This document shows, one piece after another, positions 38,709 through 47,588 of a stretch of 64,000 nt of DNA (position 1 is the stretch's first letter; each line of letters starts with the position of its first letter). The DNA lies in the NCBI RefSeq assembly GCF_052161655.1, contig NZ_CP197418.1, positions 1,240,001 through 1,304,000 of the forward strand, given 5' to 3'. Source of the stretch: Novipirellula sp052161655. GTDB lineage: Bacteria > Planctomycetota > Planctomycetia > Pirellulales > Pirellulaceae. The position numbers and the translations under genes are program-made. The notes under the pieces were generated by a model. That model was not told the origin of the DNA. It worked only from the letters and a program-made list of their open reading frames with translations, and ran no database searches.

Positions 38709-41129
38709 TCATGACGCTTCTATCGTATCCAAACCCTTCAGTGCCTGCTCCGCATTCTGGCGAATTTCGTCTGCCCAATCGAGTGTTTCGTTCGTCTTGG
38801 GCAGCGTTTCAATTGCTTTGCGTAAACTCGCTGCCGCTGCGGCCGGTTTGCTCTTCACGAGTGATGTCCCCAAGGCAAGGTGCGCTTGGGCGGCACAACG
38901 CCGAAACGATAGCTGCACTGAGTTTTGCAGTAACATTTGGTCGGCCAACTTGACCGCAAGTTCGTACTGTGAAATCGCGACGTCCAGGTCGCCTTGATCG
39001 ATCAACAAATTTCCGAGCCCAGTCAGAGCCAACACTTGTCGTTCTTTTAGTTGCGGGATCGCAGGATATTTTTCCACCATGCCCGAAAAGAACTTGATCG
39101 ATTCGGAGAATAGCGATTTCGCCCCGTCGATGTCTTGCACGTCCAGCTGAAGGTGCTCTGCATAGTTTCGCAACAGCAATGCGTATTCTTTTGCTGCCGC
39201 AACATCGTTCGGATCGCTAGTCACCAGCCAACGAGCTTGCTCGATTGCATCTTGATAGCGATCGGCGATCCGTTTGTCGGTGGTTTTGTTGACCCACATC
39301 AATTCCAAACGTCCCAACGCTTCGTTGTTCAGTGCACGCGTCAATTCAAATCGTATTTCTCGCGTCAATCCAGGCTCAATCGATTTGTCCTTCGCGTCCC
39401 GCAACGACCGCGTTGCCGACTCGAACGACTCGACGGCGGGCAACCAGCGCTGCTCGTCAAACGCGATCACCCCTTTTTGGATCATCGCTTGTCCACGTAA
39501 TAGCAGAGCGTCTGCCGAGGTGCGAGAATCGATCACGACCTGATCCACAATCGGCATCGCTTGCGTCAAACTCGCGGTTGCCGCCGTCGTGTCGCTCTGG
39601 TCGCCATGCAAACGACTGCTTTCGATCATCACCCGCGCCAGCATCCTGTGGTCCTCTTTGGTATCCAGTTCTCGTAGGATTTTGCTGGCATTAGAAAGCG
39701 ATGCCAAGGCGTTGGGGATAAGTCCTAGTTCACGTTGTACCTTGGCAAGCTCGAAGGAGACGGCGGCGGATTCGCGACGTAGCTCGGGTTCATGCGACGG
39801 GAACTCCGCCATGCGTTGATACGACTCGGCGGCATCGGTGAGCAATTGTTCACGAACATCGGTCGCATCGGGGACTTCTTTGAGCCGTTCGCTTGCTCCG
39901 GTTAACAAGCGGTCGGTGGCTTGGCGAGCTAATTTGTACAGCTGGGTCGCTTCGCCTCTTGCTTGCTGTTGTTGTTTTCTCGCTTGATTGATGCGGTGTA
40001 CGGCAAATAAACTGGTCAACGTTAGAAGGATTAGCGACACGGTAGCCCATCGCACAAACGTTTCGTGTTGTCGCTTCCATCGATATAGACGCTCCAAGGA
40101 TGATTCTTGGTAAGCCGATACCGGTTCGTCATCGAGCCAACGCTGTAAATCGTCTCGCAATTCCCCCGCACTTTGATAGCGGTTTTCTCGCAGTCGCGAA
40201 ATCGATTTGGTGGCAATTGCGTTTAGCGAGCGAGGCGTCGATTTTTGAACCTCGATGGCGGCCGGGATCGATCCTGACTCCATCGCCTTCAGTGCCTGAG
40301 TTAGGCTCATGCCTTTGCATGGCGGGTCACCGGTCAAAACCTCGTACAGCATCGCACCGATACTGTACAAATCCGAACGACTGTCGATGTCTTGCGTTTG
40401 TCCATTGAGCTGTTCGGGGGGCGCGTAGGCGATCGTCCCCATTGCGGTACCCGCCCGCGTGTCGTCAAGCTTTGAACTGCTGACGGAAACCGGGGACTCG
40501 GGCAACGGTTCCGTTGCAGCGAGCGTTGATTCGTACTCGACTTCACTGCTTCCCGTGGTTTTCGCCAGTCCCCAATCGATAACCAAGGTTTCGCCGTAAC
40601 GTCCTAGCATGACGTTGTTGGATTTCAGGTCGCGGTGCAATACGCCGCGGCTGTGGGCATAGTGCAGCACGTTACAGACGTCGATCAACCGTTGCAAAAG
40701 TTGACGTAGCCGCGGCCCAACAAACGATTCTTTACCCGCCGCGACCGCTTCGTGAAATTGTTTGATGTGATTGCGAAGTTCGCTGCCCGTGATCAACCGC
40801 ATGGCGTAATACGGCCGCCCGTTTACTCCAGTGCCCATGCTGTAGATCGGGACCACGCCGGGGTGCTCTAGCAGCCCGGTGACTTCGGCCTCCGCACAAA
40901 AGCTGTCGCGATGCCGGGGATCATCTGCACATTGATCACGAATTTCTTTGAGCGCGACTTCGCGATTCAGCTCGGTATCAAAGTAGATCGAAACAACCCC
41001 GAGTCCGCCAACCGCAAGCGCTCGGCGAAACTGGTAGCGACCTCGCTGCTCGGGCTTGGTCTGACTCGGCTGGGTTTGGAACGGGTCTTCTCCGTCCATC
41101 GTTTCAGCGTTCACAACGGATACAGGCAT
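38709..41129 (-). CDS. PknB-type Ser/Thr protein kinase with transmembrane segment and TPR
   Basis: About 806 residues from the ATG at 41129; an ATG at 41186 adds 19 residues. The kinase domain (about 30-340) has a modified glycine loop (ALAVGGLGVVSIYF), the ATP lysine in EVALKEI (about 61), the catalytic loop HRDLKSNNVM (Asp about 167) and DWG in place of DFG (about 185), common in planctomycete PknB kinases, then APPEQL. One membrane helix follows at about 361-379 (WATVSLILLTLTSLFAV). The C-terminal 430 residues are TPR-like helices (REAAAVSFELAK type repeats, GLGNLLIDQGDLDVAISQYE). This places the kinase inside and the TPRs outside. It leads an operon with the TolB-like and CHAT genes, so it probably controls or senses their activity. 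Confidence 0.9.
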   Translation of the reverse strand: MPVSVVNAETMDGEDPFQTQPSQTKPEQRGRYQFRRALAVGGLGVVSIYFDTELNREVALKEIRDQCADDPRHRDSFCAEAEVTGLLEHPGVVPIYSMGTGVNGRPYYAMRLITGSELRNHIKQFHEAVAAGKESFVGPRLRQLLQRLIDVCNVLHYAHSRGVLHRDLKSNNVMLGRYGETLVIDWGLAKTTGSSEVEYESTLAATEPLPESPVSVSSSKLDDTRAGTAMGTIAYAPPEQLNGQTQDIDSRSDLYSIGAMLYEVLTGDPPCKGMSLTQALKAMESGSIPAAIEVQKSTPRSLNAIATKSISRLRENRYQSAGELRDDLQRWLDDEPVSAYQESSLERLYRWKRQHETFVRWATVSLILLTLTSLFAVHRINQARKQQQQARGEATQLYKLARQATDRLLTGASERLKEVPDATDVREQLLTDAAESYQRMAEFPSHEPELRRESAAVSFELAKVQRELGLIPNALASLSNASKILRELDTKEDHRMLARVMIESSRLHGDQSDTTAATASLTQAMPIVDQVVIDSRTSADALLLRGQAMIQKGVIAFDEQRWLPAVESFESATRSLRDAKDKSIEPGLTREIRFELTRALNNEALGRLELMWVNKTTDKRIADRYQDAIEQARWLVTSDPNDVAAAKEYALLLRNYAEHLQLDVQDIDGAKSLFSESIKFFSGMVEKYPAIPQLKERQVLALTGLGNLLIDQGDLDVAISQYELAVKLADQMLLQNSVQLSFRRCAAQAHLALGTSLVKSKPAAAAASLRKAIETLPKTNETLDWADEIRQNAEQALKGLDTIEAS

Positions 41130-41534
41130 AGTGGGGTGATAATGGAGGGCGACTGAACCGCCCGTCCTGTTCCTGCGATTGTACATGATTTTTATGTGTA
41201 GGGCTGCGAGGTCTCAATACAGAGCTGGGCGGACGGAGCAGCACGGGAATCGCCGCGTCTTCGATTGCCGATCGTCCAATTTGATTCGTGAGGATGGTCT
41301 CAAATCGATCACAGCATTTGTGTGCAGCTGACTCGCTAACTCGAATTCAAAATCGTGTAAGCATGGATTACGGGAATTCGTATTCGGTTGCAATTTTCGA
41401 AGAGAACGAGACGTCGTTCGGCGCGCGAGTTGCATTTTCGCTTTGCCTCGTACAAGTATTCGATCAAAGCAGATGACTCGTGTGGAGACTCTGCTTTACT
41501 CCCCTCCCCTTCTTTCAACTCAGGTAAAACTAAC
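41130..41534. promoter_or_regulatory. Divergent promoter region, kinase operon / QN-rich protein gene
   Basis: About 400 bases without a credible gene separate two divergent starts. A 7-base inverted repeat, AAAGCAG (41466-41472) and CTGCTTT (41491-41497), lies in what is probably the leader of the rightward gene, and AGGTAA about 10 bases before its ATG can serve as ribosome site. Nothing else stands out. Confidence 0.4.
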
Positions 41535-42581
41535 ATGAGACAACTACTTACTGCCGCAGCTTGTTTAGGTGCTCTTGCCGCAGGTGCCGTCGTCGGAGCT
41601 CAAGATATTGCTGGTAACGCGGCTTCCCAAGTCGGAGGTGCGTTGGATCGTGCTGCGGGACAAGCACAAAATACAACTCAAAATGCGGTCAATGGTGTTC
41701 GCAATCAAGCCAATGCTGCGGCTTCGCAGGCTGGCAATCAAGTCAATCAAATTCAAGGCGCCACAACCGATGGTTGGAACAACGGGGGCACCCAACGCGG
41801 TGTCAACGGCCAGGTCGGTGTCGATGGTCAAGCGAATGTGAACGGCCAAAATGGTGTGAATGCGAACGTTCAGTCGTCGCAATCAATTAATGCACAAAAC
41901 CAATCTGGGCTCAGCGGCAACCAACAAAATTCGGTTGGCGTCAACAGCCAAGGTGCTTACTACCACGGCCAAAACCAACAAGGTTACTACGGCCAAAACT
42001 ATGGCTACGGCAATGGTTACAGCCAAGGCGGCCAATTCTACGGTCACCAGAGTGCCCAAGCCTATGGAAACCAATACGGCCATAACCAGTATGGCCAATC
42101 GCATAGCGGTGCTGCCTACTCAAGTGGTTACGCTGGTTCGGGCAGCTACATCGGCGGTCACTCGGCAGCCGGTGCTGTCCACACGTTGCGTCACGATGCT
42201 AGCGGACGGGAATTCATTTGTGTCGGCGGACAACGCGTCTATTTTGATAACGCTGCGACGCAGAACGATAGCTACCAAGCAGGTTACGGAAGCTACGACC
42301 AAGGCAGCGATCAGGTGAACAATCCTCAGGGCGTGCAAAACCCTCAGGACATGCAAAACAATGCAGCCCAGGATCTTGACGAAGATTTCGCCGCACCCGC
42401 TCGACCCACTGCCGATTTGAATACTGACACCAATGTGCAAACCGAAGCGGGAGCTTCCGCCAACGTTAACACTGGAAATGTCGATGCCAATGCCGAAGCT
42501 GGAAATGTTGACCAAAACGGTTCGGCTAACCTCGAAACCGGTGTCGAGGCTGCTGCCAAAACGAATGCGACTCAAGAATAG
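41535..42581 (+). CDS. Secreted Gln/Asn/Gly/Tyr-rich low-complexity protein
   Basis: 348 residues from the ATG at 41535, chosen because MRQLLTAAACLGALAAGAVV followed by GAQD makes a clean signal peptide. The mature chain starts with Ala/Gln/Asn-rich helical sequence (AGQAQNTTQNAVNGVRNQAN). It continues as QNG and NQ repeats and a Tyr/Gly/Gln stretch (GQNYGYGNGYSQGGQF). Next is a small ordered-looking segment (HTLRHDASGREFICVGGQRV) with the only Cys of the mature protein, and an Asp/Asn/Ala-rich tail. The composition resembles matrix or amyloid-like surface proteins, but this is inference. No family recognised. A strong terminator follows. Confidence 0.75.
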   Translation: MRQLLTAAACLGALAAGAVVGAQDIAGNAASQVGGALDRAAGQAQNTTQNAVNGVRNQANAAASQAGNQVNQIQGATTDGWNNGGTQRGVNGQVGVDGQANVNGQNGVNANVQSSQSINAQNQSGLSGNQQNSVGVNSQGAYYHGQNQQGYYGQNYGYGNGYSQGGQFYGHQSAQAYGNQYGHNQYGQSHSGAAYSSGYAGSGSYIGGHSAAGAVHTLRHDASGREFICVGGQRVYFDNAATQNDSYQAGYGSYDQGSDQVNNPQGVQNPQDMQNNAAQDLDEDFAAPARPTADLNTDTNVQTEAGASANVNTGNVDANAEAGNVDQNGSANLETGVEAAAKTNATQE

Positions 42582-42608
42582 TCGCAAATTCTAAGGGTTT
42601 ATCCAACG

Positions 42609-42649
42609 ACGTCCGGTCTGTCTTCGCTGAAGGCGGGCCGGACGTTTTT
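42609..42649 (+). terminator. Rho-independent terminator
   Basis: ACGTCCGG pairs perfectly with CCGGACGT; an inner GTCTTC/GAAGGC stem strengthens it and five Ts follow. It lies 27 bases after the stop of the QN-rich gene and separates it from the next gene. Confidence 0.85.
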
Positions 42650-42690
42650 AGTGAGAAAATTAAAACAACAAAATTAACAAGGTGTCAAAT

Positions 42691-43866
42691 ATGAGAACGC
42701 TAAAACATGCTCTGCTACTGAGTTTCGCCGTTACCACGGCGCTGTCGTCACTACCGGTGGAGGCTCAAACACAACGTGCGCTGGAACGACGGGCCGAACG
42801 CAACGCACGGCAACTGCAACGACAGGCCAACCGATCCGACTACTACTCGCCGGGAACGTGGCAAACTCTCGATCCTTGGATTCGGGAAAACGGTGTAGCT
42901 CCGTTGGCACGCGCGGCCAACGCGATTGGCCAAACCGTGGACGCTGCCACTCGGATCGGTGATGGACAATTTGGGTATCGAGACAAGTCGGCACAGAACA
43001 CTTGGTTCTATGACTACTACACCTATACGCCCACGTATTACACTCAGCGAAGTGATGATCGCTATGCTGGCGCGATCCGGTATTTCGATGCGGACAGCGA
43101 CGGTGTCTACGATTCGCGTTCCTATTACCGCGACAGTGATGAAGATGGACGCTACGACGAATATGATCGATACGATTTCTATAACGATGGAACTGCCGAC
43201 GCGAAGGTCCAAGTCGAAGTAAGTTCAACAGATGGTGACGAGCCACGCAGCGATGTAGCTCGTGCCGACAGTGCTCGTGCCGACAGTACTCGCGACACCT
43301 ATCGCGGCCCCGAGGATGCTCGTCGCCACAATGTCCAAGGTGAAATTGCGTTTACGAAAAAAGCGAAGGTCAATGGCAGCGATAACCTACTGGTGGGGAT
43401 CAATCACGAGAACGAAACCACGCTCGCCATTGACCTTGGCCCCGTCGATTCGCTCCGCGGTCAACATGTCGAGGTCGGCAATACAATCACCGCTGTCGGA
43501 GTCTACGAAACGGTTGGTGAAAAACAGTTGCTTCTCGCTGATACTTTTCGTATCGAAGGCGGGCAAAGTATCGAGGTTGATCGTGCTGCCGGCTTGAATT
43601 TGACCGGTGAAATCGTTGACATCAAGAGCACGCCGATTGGTTCGACCGATCATTATATTGCTGTGGTGTCGATCGATGGAGAACGTCAACTTGTCGACCT
43701 CGGTCCCACGACGACGTACAAGGTCAAGCTCCAGCCCTCGACGAAAGTCACGCTACGCGGCGTGCCCGTTCGTGCTCAAGAGCACCGTGTGATCCTAGCC
43801 GAGCAAGTGCGAGTGGGAGGCGAGACGTTTAACATCCAGCCCACCCAATTTGGCTCGCAGCAATAA
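42691..43866 (+). CDS. Secreted protein with Asp-rich Ca-loop-like repeats and two OB-like domains
   Basis: About 391 residues from the ATG at 42691, preceded by AAGGTG seven bases away. MRTLKHALLLSFAVTTALSS is a signal peptide, cleaved near VEAQ. A basic helix follows (RALERRAERNARQLQRQANR). Residues about 125-170 hold DADSDGVYD, DSDEDGRYDEYD and YNDGTAD, which resemble the calcium loops of thrombospondin type 3 or dockerin repeats. The C-terminal half has two similar beta-rich units (NVQGEIAFTKKAKVNGSDNL and LTGEIVDIKSTPIGSTDHYI, each ending in a VRVGGE or FRIEGG strand) that look like OB folds. No known family could be named. It likely acts outside the cytoplasm. Confidence 0.75.
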   Translation: MRTLKHALLLSFAVTTALSSLPVEAQTQRALERRAERNARQLQRQANRSDYYSPGTWQTLDPWIRENGVAPLARAANAIGQTVDAATRIGDGQFGYRDKSAQNTWFYDYYTYTPTYYTQRSDDRYAGAIRYFDADSDGVYDSRSYYRDSDEDGRYDEYDRYDFYNDGTADAKVQVEVSSTDGDEPRSDVARADSARADSTRDTYRGPEDARRHNVQGEIAFTKKAKVNGSDNLLVGINHENETTLAIDLGPVDSLRGQHVEVGNTITAVGVYETVGEKQLLLADTFRIEGGQSIEVDRAAGLNLTGEIVDIKSTPIGSTDHYIAVVSIDGERQLVDLGPTTTYKVKLQPSTKVTLRGVPVRAQEHRVILAEQVRVGGETFNIQPTQFGSQQ

Positions 43867-43900
43867 CTCTGAACCGCTGAGGTCTCGATTAAGTTTTTCA

Positions 43901-43937
43901 CGAACGCGGTGGCTGTTTTTAGCGGCGACTGCGTTCG
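43901..43937 (+). terminator. Long hairpin after 42691-43866 gene
   Basis: CGAACGCGGTGGCTG and CGGCGACTGCGTTCG pair over 15 positions with one mismatch and two G-T pairs around a T-rich loop, 35 bases after the stop. There is no T-run on the 3' side, so termination by this hairpin is likely but not certain. Confidence 0.5.
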
Positions 43938-44005
43938 TTGCATTCCGAAGATAATGGATGATCCTCAGAAGGAACTCGCTTAAGTAGTAGCAGATGCAAG
44001 GCCGG

Positions 44006-44048
44006 AATCCGGTGGCGTGAGCCACCGGATTGCGTAGCCTAGGCTACG
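44006..44048. repeat. Two adjacent perfect palindromes
   Basis: An 11-bp perfect hairpin (AATCCGGTGGC / GCCACCGGATT, loop GTGA) is followed after one base by the 16-bp palindrome CGTAGCCTAGGCTACG. They lie between convergent genes. Such units look like dispersed intergenic repeats; they may also stop transcription. Confidence 0.75.
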
Positions 44049-44104
44049 TTACGAGATCTTTGGCAACCTCCCACACCCCAAAATCACTTTTACCTCACCG
44101 CATG

Positions 44105-45238
44105 TTAGGTTTGCTGTAATGCATCGACGATGGGCACGGTGGCGGCTTGGACGGCCGGAGCAAACCCGGCAGCGACGCCAACGACTAGCGCAGTGAGGGT
44201 TCCTGAAATGGCGAGGCTAAGCGAGGGCCTGAATGCGATCGTGGCTCCCTCGGCTCCGATGGCGAATCCGCCCAATGCCAATACCGCCAGCGCCAATAGC
44301 GTACCGGCGATCCCACCAACAAGACACAATAGCGTGCTCTCAGCCAGCACCAAACGCATTGCTCGCAACGGACGCACACCTATCGTTTGCAACACCGCGT
44401 ACTCTTTGATGCGGTCCTGAACACTCATCACCGTCGTGGTCGCGACCAACGACAGCACCAATCCGACACAGGCGTAACCCAACCAGTGGGCGAAGCCGAT
44501 CAAATCAACGAGGTCCGATAGCGTGCTCGCTTGGAACGCACCCTTGCGACGTGTCTTCGTCGCGACCGATCCGGCGCGAAGTGTTTCGTCGATTTCCGCA
44601 GCAACCCTGTCGGGGTCGGCATCCTCGCTCAACAAAACTTCGTGCTGAGTAACCAATCCCGCAGCGTCCAGTCCGCGGGTGTACTGCAGGAATGCCAGAC
44701 TGGTGTAGATCAAGTTCTCTTCCGAAGGGACCGTCGACGCGAAGATACCCGCTACCTTGACCGAGATGTCACCGATCGAGAATTGGTCGCCGGTTTTCAA
44801 TCCGCGACGCTGTGCGACATTACGACCGACAATCGCAGCATCGCGTTGTGACGCGAATTGCTGCCAGTTGCCTTCGATCAATGACAGTGGACGCGTCGCT
44901 TGGATCTGTTCAGGATCGGCTCCGTTGAAAACCACAATGTCCAAACTCGCTCGACAATTGTTTGTCCAGACTTGAATCGGCATCACATCGCGGACGCCTG
45001 AAATTTCTTTGATCTTGCTTGAGTAGTCCTCGGGCAATCGGCTCGTCGTCGGACAAAACCGGTTTTCTTGGAACACGATCAAGCTGCGGTCGGCATCGGC
45101 ACCGCTGGTCAATCGCCGCAAACCTTCTTGCACCGAACCAACGAAACAGAACACGAACATCGCCACGGCGGCGCCGGTGACGGTTAACAGCGTCCGCGTG
45201 CGATGACGCCATAGCGTTTTTAAAATGTAAGAAGTCAT
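44105..45238 (-). CDS. ABC transporter permease, FtsX/MacB type
   Basis: 377 residues. An N-terminal membrane helix follows a basic start (LWRHRTRTLLTVTGAAVAMF). A large periplasmic domain comes next (DADRSLIVFQENRFCPTTSR, RDAAIVGRNVAQRRGLKTGD), then three C-terminal membrane helices (ACVGLVLSLVATTTVMS; LCLVGGIAGTLLALAVLALG; LAISGTLTALVVGVAAGFAP). This is the MacB/FtsX layout. It is the last gene of the export operon, 14 bases after the ATPase. A second, different permease is encoded at the operon start, so the complex may be a heterodimer. Confidence 0.85.
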   Translation of the reverse strand: MTSYILKTLWRHRTRTLLTVTGAAVAMFVFCFVGSVQEGLRRLTSGADADRSLIVFQENRFCPTTSRLPEDYSSKIKEISGVRDVMPIQVWTNNCRASLDIVVFNGADPEQIQATRPLSLIEGNWQQFASQRDAAIVGRNVAQRRGLKTGDQFSIGDISVKVAGIFASTVPSEENLIYTSLAFLQYTRGLDAAGLVTQHEVLLSEDADPDRVAAEIDETLRAGSVATKTRRKGAFQASTLSDLVDLIGFAHWLGYACVGLVLSLVATTTVMSVQDRIKEYAVLQTIGVRPLRAMRLVLAESTLLCLVGGIAGTLLALAVLALGGFAIGAEGATIAFRPSLSLAISGTLTALVVGVAAGFAPAVQAATVPIVDALQQT

Positions 45239-45252
45239 TGGGCGAAAGTCGG

Positions 45253-45942
45253 TTAGGAGCCTGTGGATGCACTTTCCAGGAATTTGCCACGATCTAAAAC
45301 GAGTTGCCGTGATGCGATTTTCGCAGCATCGGTATCGTGAGTGACCATCAACATCGTGATGTCGAGTTCTTTGTTCAGTCGTTGCAGCAATACTTGGACC
45401 TGCTCGCTGGTTTCCGTATCCAGACTTCCGGTCGGTTCGTCAGCGACGACGACTTTCGGGTGCGCAACGATCGCTCGGGCGATGCCGACGCGTTGCTCTT
45501 GGCCGCCGGAGAGTTGTCGTGGATAATGGTCGGCACGATCGCTGAGCCCTACAGCTTCCAAAGCTAAATTGACTCGCTGGCGACGCTGAGCCGACGTTAG
45601 TTTTAATAGTAGGGTTGGCAGTTCGACGTTCTCGTACGCCGTTAATACGGGAATCAAATTGTGAGTTTGAAAGATGTAACCCAGATTGGCAGCACGCCAA
45701 TCGGCAAGTTTACTGCGAGACAGTTTTGTGATTTCCGTCCCATCGACCACGATGGTTCCCGAATCCGGGCTGTCGATGCCACTGACCAAATTTAAAAGCG
45801 TGCTTTTGCCTGTCCCGCTTGGTCCCATCAACGACACGAACTCCCCCGACTGGATATCCAAATCAATGTTGTCCAGTGGCGTGATCGTCTCGTCCCCTTT
45901 GCGAAAGCTCTTGCAAACGCCTCGTAGTTCCAACAATGCCAT
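45253..45942 (-). CDS. ABC transporter ATPase, LolD/MacB/DevA type
   Basis: 229 residues, the usual length for this group. Walker A is GPSGTGKST (40-48), the Q-loop is at YIFQTHN (89-95), the signature is LSGGQEQ (144-150), Walker B is VVVADEP, and the switch His is in MVTHDTD. GGAG lies seven bases before the ATG. It powers the two FtsX-like permeases encoded in the same operon, which points to export or envelope transport rather than uptake. Confidence 0.93.
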   Translation of the reverse strand: MALLELRGVCKSFRKGDETITPLDNIDLDIQSGEFVSLMGPSGTGKSTLLNLVSGIDSPDSGTIVVDGTEITKLSRSKLADWRAANLGYIFQTHNLIPVLTAYENVELPTLLLKLTSAQRRQRVNLALEAVGLSDRADHYPRQLSGGQEQRVGIARAIVAHPKVVVADEPTGSLDTETSEQVQVLLQRLNKELDITMLMVTHDTDAAKIASRQLVLDRGKFLESASTGS

Positions 45943-45975
45943 ATCGTTCTCCGTGATATTTGTTTCGCGTTCGCG

Positions 45976-47532
45976 TTACTTTCCGATCGTTTGCTCTTCA
46001 CCTGTGACGGTTACATGGTTGCCCGGTTGCAATTCATCCAGTCCCGTCGCAATCAGCTTGTCGGTCACGTTCAATCCCGACTGAATCTCGATCAAGCCTT
46101 CGGCACTGGGGTTGCCGACATCGACACTGCGCTGCTGGGCACGCTGATCAAAATCGACGATCCATACAAACGAGCCCGCGTCGCCCGATTGGATCAATTG
46201 TTTGGGAACAAACAGACGTTCGCTCTGCATCATCTCGTCCGCTGATTCAGCAACCACCGGAGATTGAAAGGTTGCCGTGACTAACATCTCGGGGCTGACG
46301 TTGGGCGGAGGATCAATCAGTTCGACCTTCACCTCCAATGTGTTCTTTTGAATATTCGCAGAACTTGTCGTCTGTAGCACCCGCCCGTGGATCACGGCGT
46401 CGGACGAAGCTGTTTTGATTTCGACGCTTTGGCCACGAATCACCATCGGGACATCTTCGAGTCGCACGTCGGCCCGAACCTGTAACCGCTCGGGATCGTA
46501 CATCTCGACGACTGTGCTAGACCCTTGCCCGGACGGACCATCGAGTCCGGTGACCCGAGTGCCGGGCGAGGCGATCAGGCTGAGGATACGCCCATCCATC
46601 GGCGCGAGCACCGTGTTTCGTTGGAGTGTCAACTCGGCTTGCCGCAGTTGCAGTTTCGCTTCGTTTCGTAGTCCAATTGCCGACGCCACCTTGGCTTCGG
46701 CCTCCTGCATTTGTCGCGTTTCTTCGACCAATAGTTCAAGTTGTTGCTGTAATGCATCGACCTTTCCATGCAACGCTTTGACTTCGCGCTGGATGTGGGG
46801 GCCACGCTGCTGAAGCTCTTGCAGGTTGGCGTTAGCCGATGTGTATTCGCTCTCGGATTGCCGGACAATACGTCCCGCAATCGCCGCTTCGGCTGCTTGT
46901 TTTCCCTGCATGCTGCTATGCGAGTATTTGACTTGGGCCTGAGCTGCTTCGATTAGGAAGGGCAATTTTGCGAGCTCGGTTTTTGCATTGGCCAACCGGC
47001 TTTGGGCTTCCGACAAAGGAACTTGCAAATGAACCGGGTTCTTTAAACGAATCTTTGCGGCATCCCGTTCTGCAATCGCACGATTTAGTTCCCCTTCGCG
47101 GATGGCGAGAGAGTTCTTCGCTTGCTCGACGTCGAGCTCCGCATCGATCGCAATTAAACTCGCAATCGGTTCTCCCTTGGTCACGCTTTGCCCTTCGACC
47201 ACCAACAATTCCTCGATTACCCCTGATGCCAATGCGGCAACACGGATCGCGGTCGGTCGCGGTTCGATCCAGCCCGCAGCCTGGAACAGTGGTGTTCCGG
47301 ACGGTTGCAGCTCGGCCCGCTTCACGACCACGGGCACGACGGTGACCGATTGTCGGGGCAACAGACGTCGTCCGGCAGCTGCCCCGAGCAACATCACGAA
47401 GCCAACCAGAATCCCAATCGGCACCACGTACCGCGACACCCAGCGTTTTCGCTGCGGCCGGGCTGGTTTCGTTTCACGGCTAGGCGAACGATCCATCGCG
47501 AGTTGGCTGAGATCAAGTTGGCTTTGGGTCAT
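45976..47532 (-). CDS. HlyD/MacA-type periplasmic adaptor protein
   Basis: 518 residues. One N-terminal membrane helix (YVVPIGILVGFVMLLGAAAG) follows a basic cytoplasmic start. A biotinyl-lipoyl-like half (RVAALASGVIEELLVVEGQS) and a long alpha-helical hairpin with strong coiled-coil character follow (NSLAIREGELNRAIAERDAA to HIQREVKALHGKVDALQQQL). The second lipoyl half (TVLAPMDGRILSLIASPGTR) and a beta-barrel region complete the fold. With FtsX-type permeases and an ATPase it makes a MacAB- or DevBCA-like exporter. No outer-membrane TolC partner is present in the window. Confidence 0.9.
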   Translation of the reverse strand: MTQSQLDLSQLAMDRSPSRETKPARPQRKRWVSRYVVPIGILVGFVMLLGAAAGRRLLPRQSVTVVPVVVKRAELQPSGTPLFQAAGWIEPRPTAIRVAALASGVIEELLVVEGQSVTKGEPIASLIAIDAELDVEQAKNSLAIREGELNRAIAERDAAKIRLKNPVHLQVPLSEAQSRLANAKTELAKLPFLIEAAQAQVKYSHSSMQGKQAAEAAIAGRIVRQSESEYTSANANLQELQQRGPHIQREVKALHGKVDALQQQLELLVEETRQMQEAEAKVASAIGLRNEAKLQLRQAELTLQRNTVLAPMDGRILSLIASPGTRVTGLDGPSGQGSSTVVEMYDPERLQVRADVRLEDVPMVIRGQSVEIKTASSDAVIHGRVLQTTSSANIQKNTLEVKVELIDPPPNVSPEMLVTATFQSPVVAESADEMMQSERLFVPKQLIQSGDAGSFVWIVDFDQRAQQRSVDVGNPSAEGLIEIQSGLNVTDKLIATGLDELQPGNHVTVTGEEQTIGK

Positions 47533-47588
47533 TTGGCATCGATTTTTAGGGGAGATGGGAGTAAGGGAGTCTGCTGCTCCCCCTCTTT

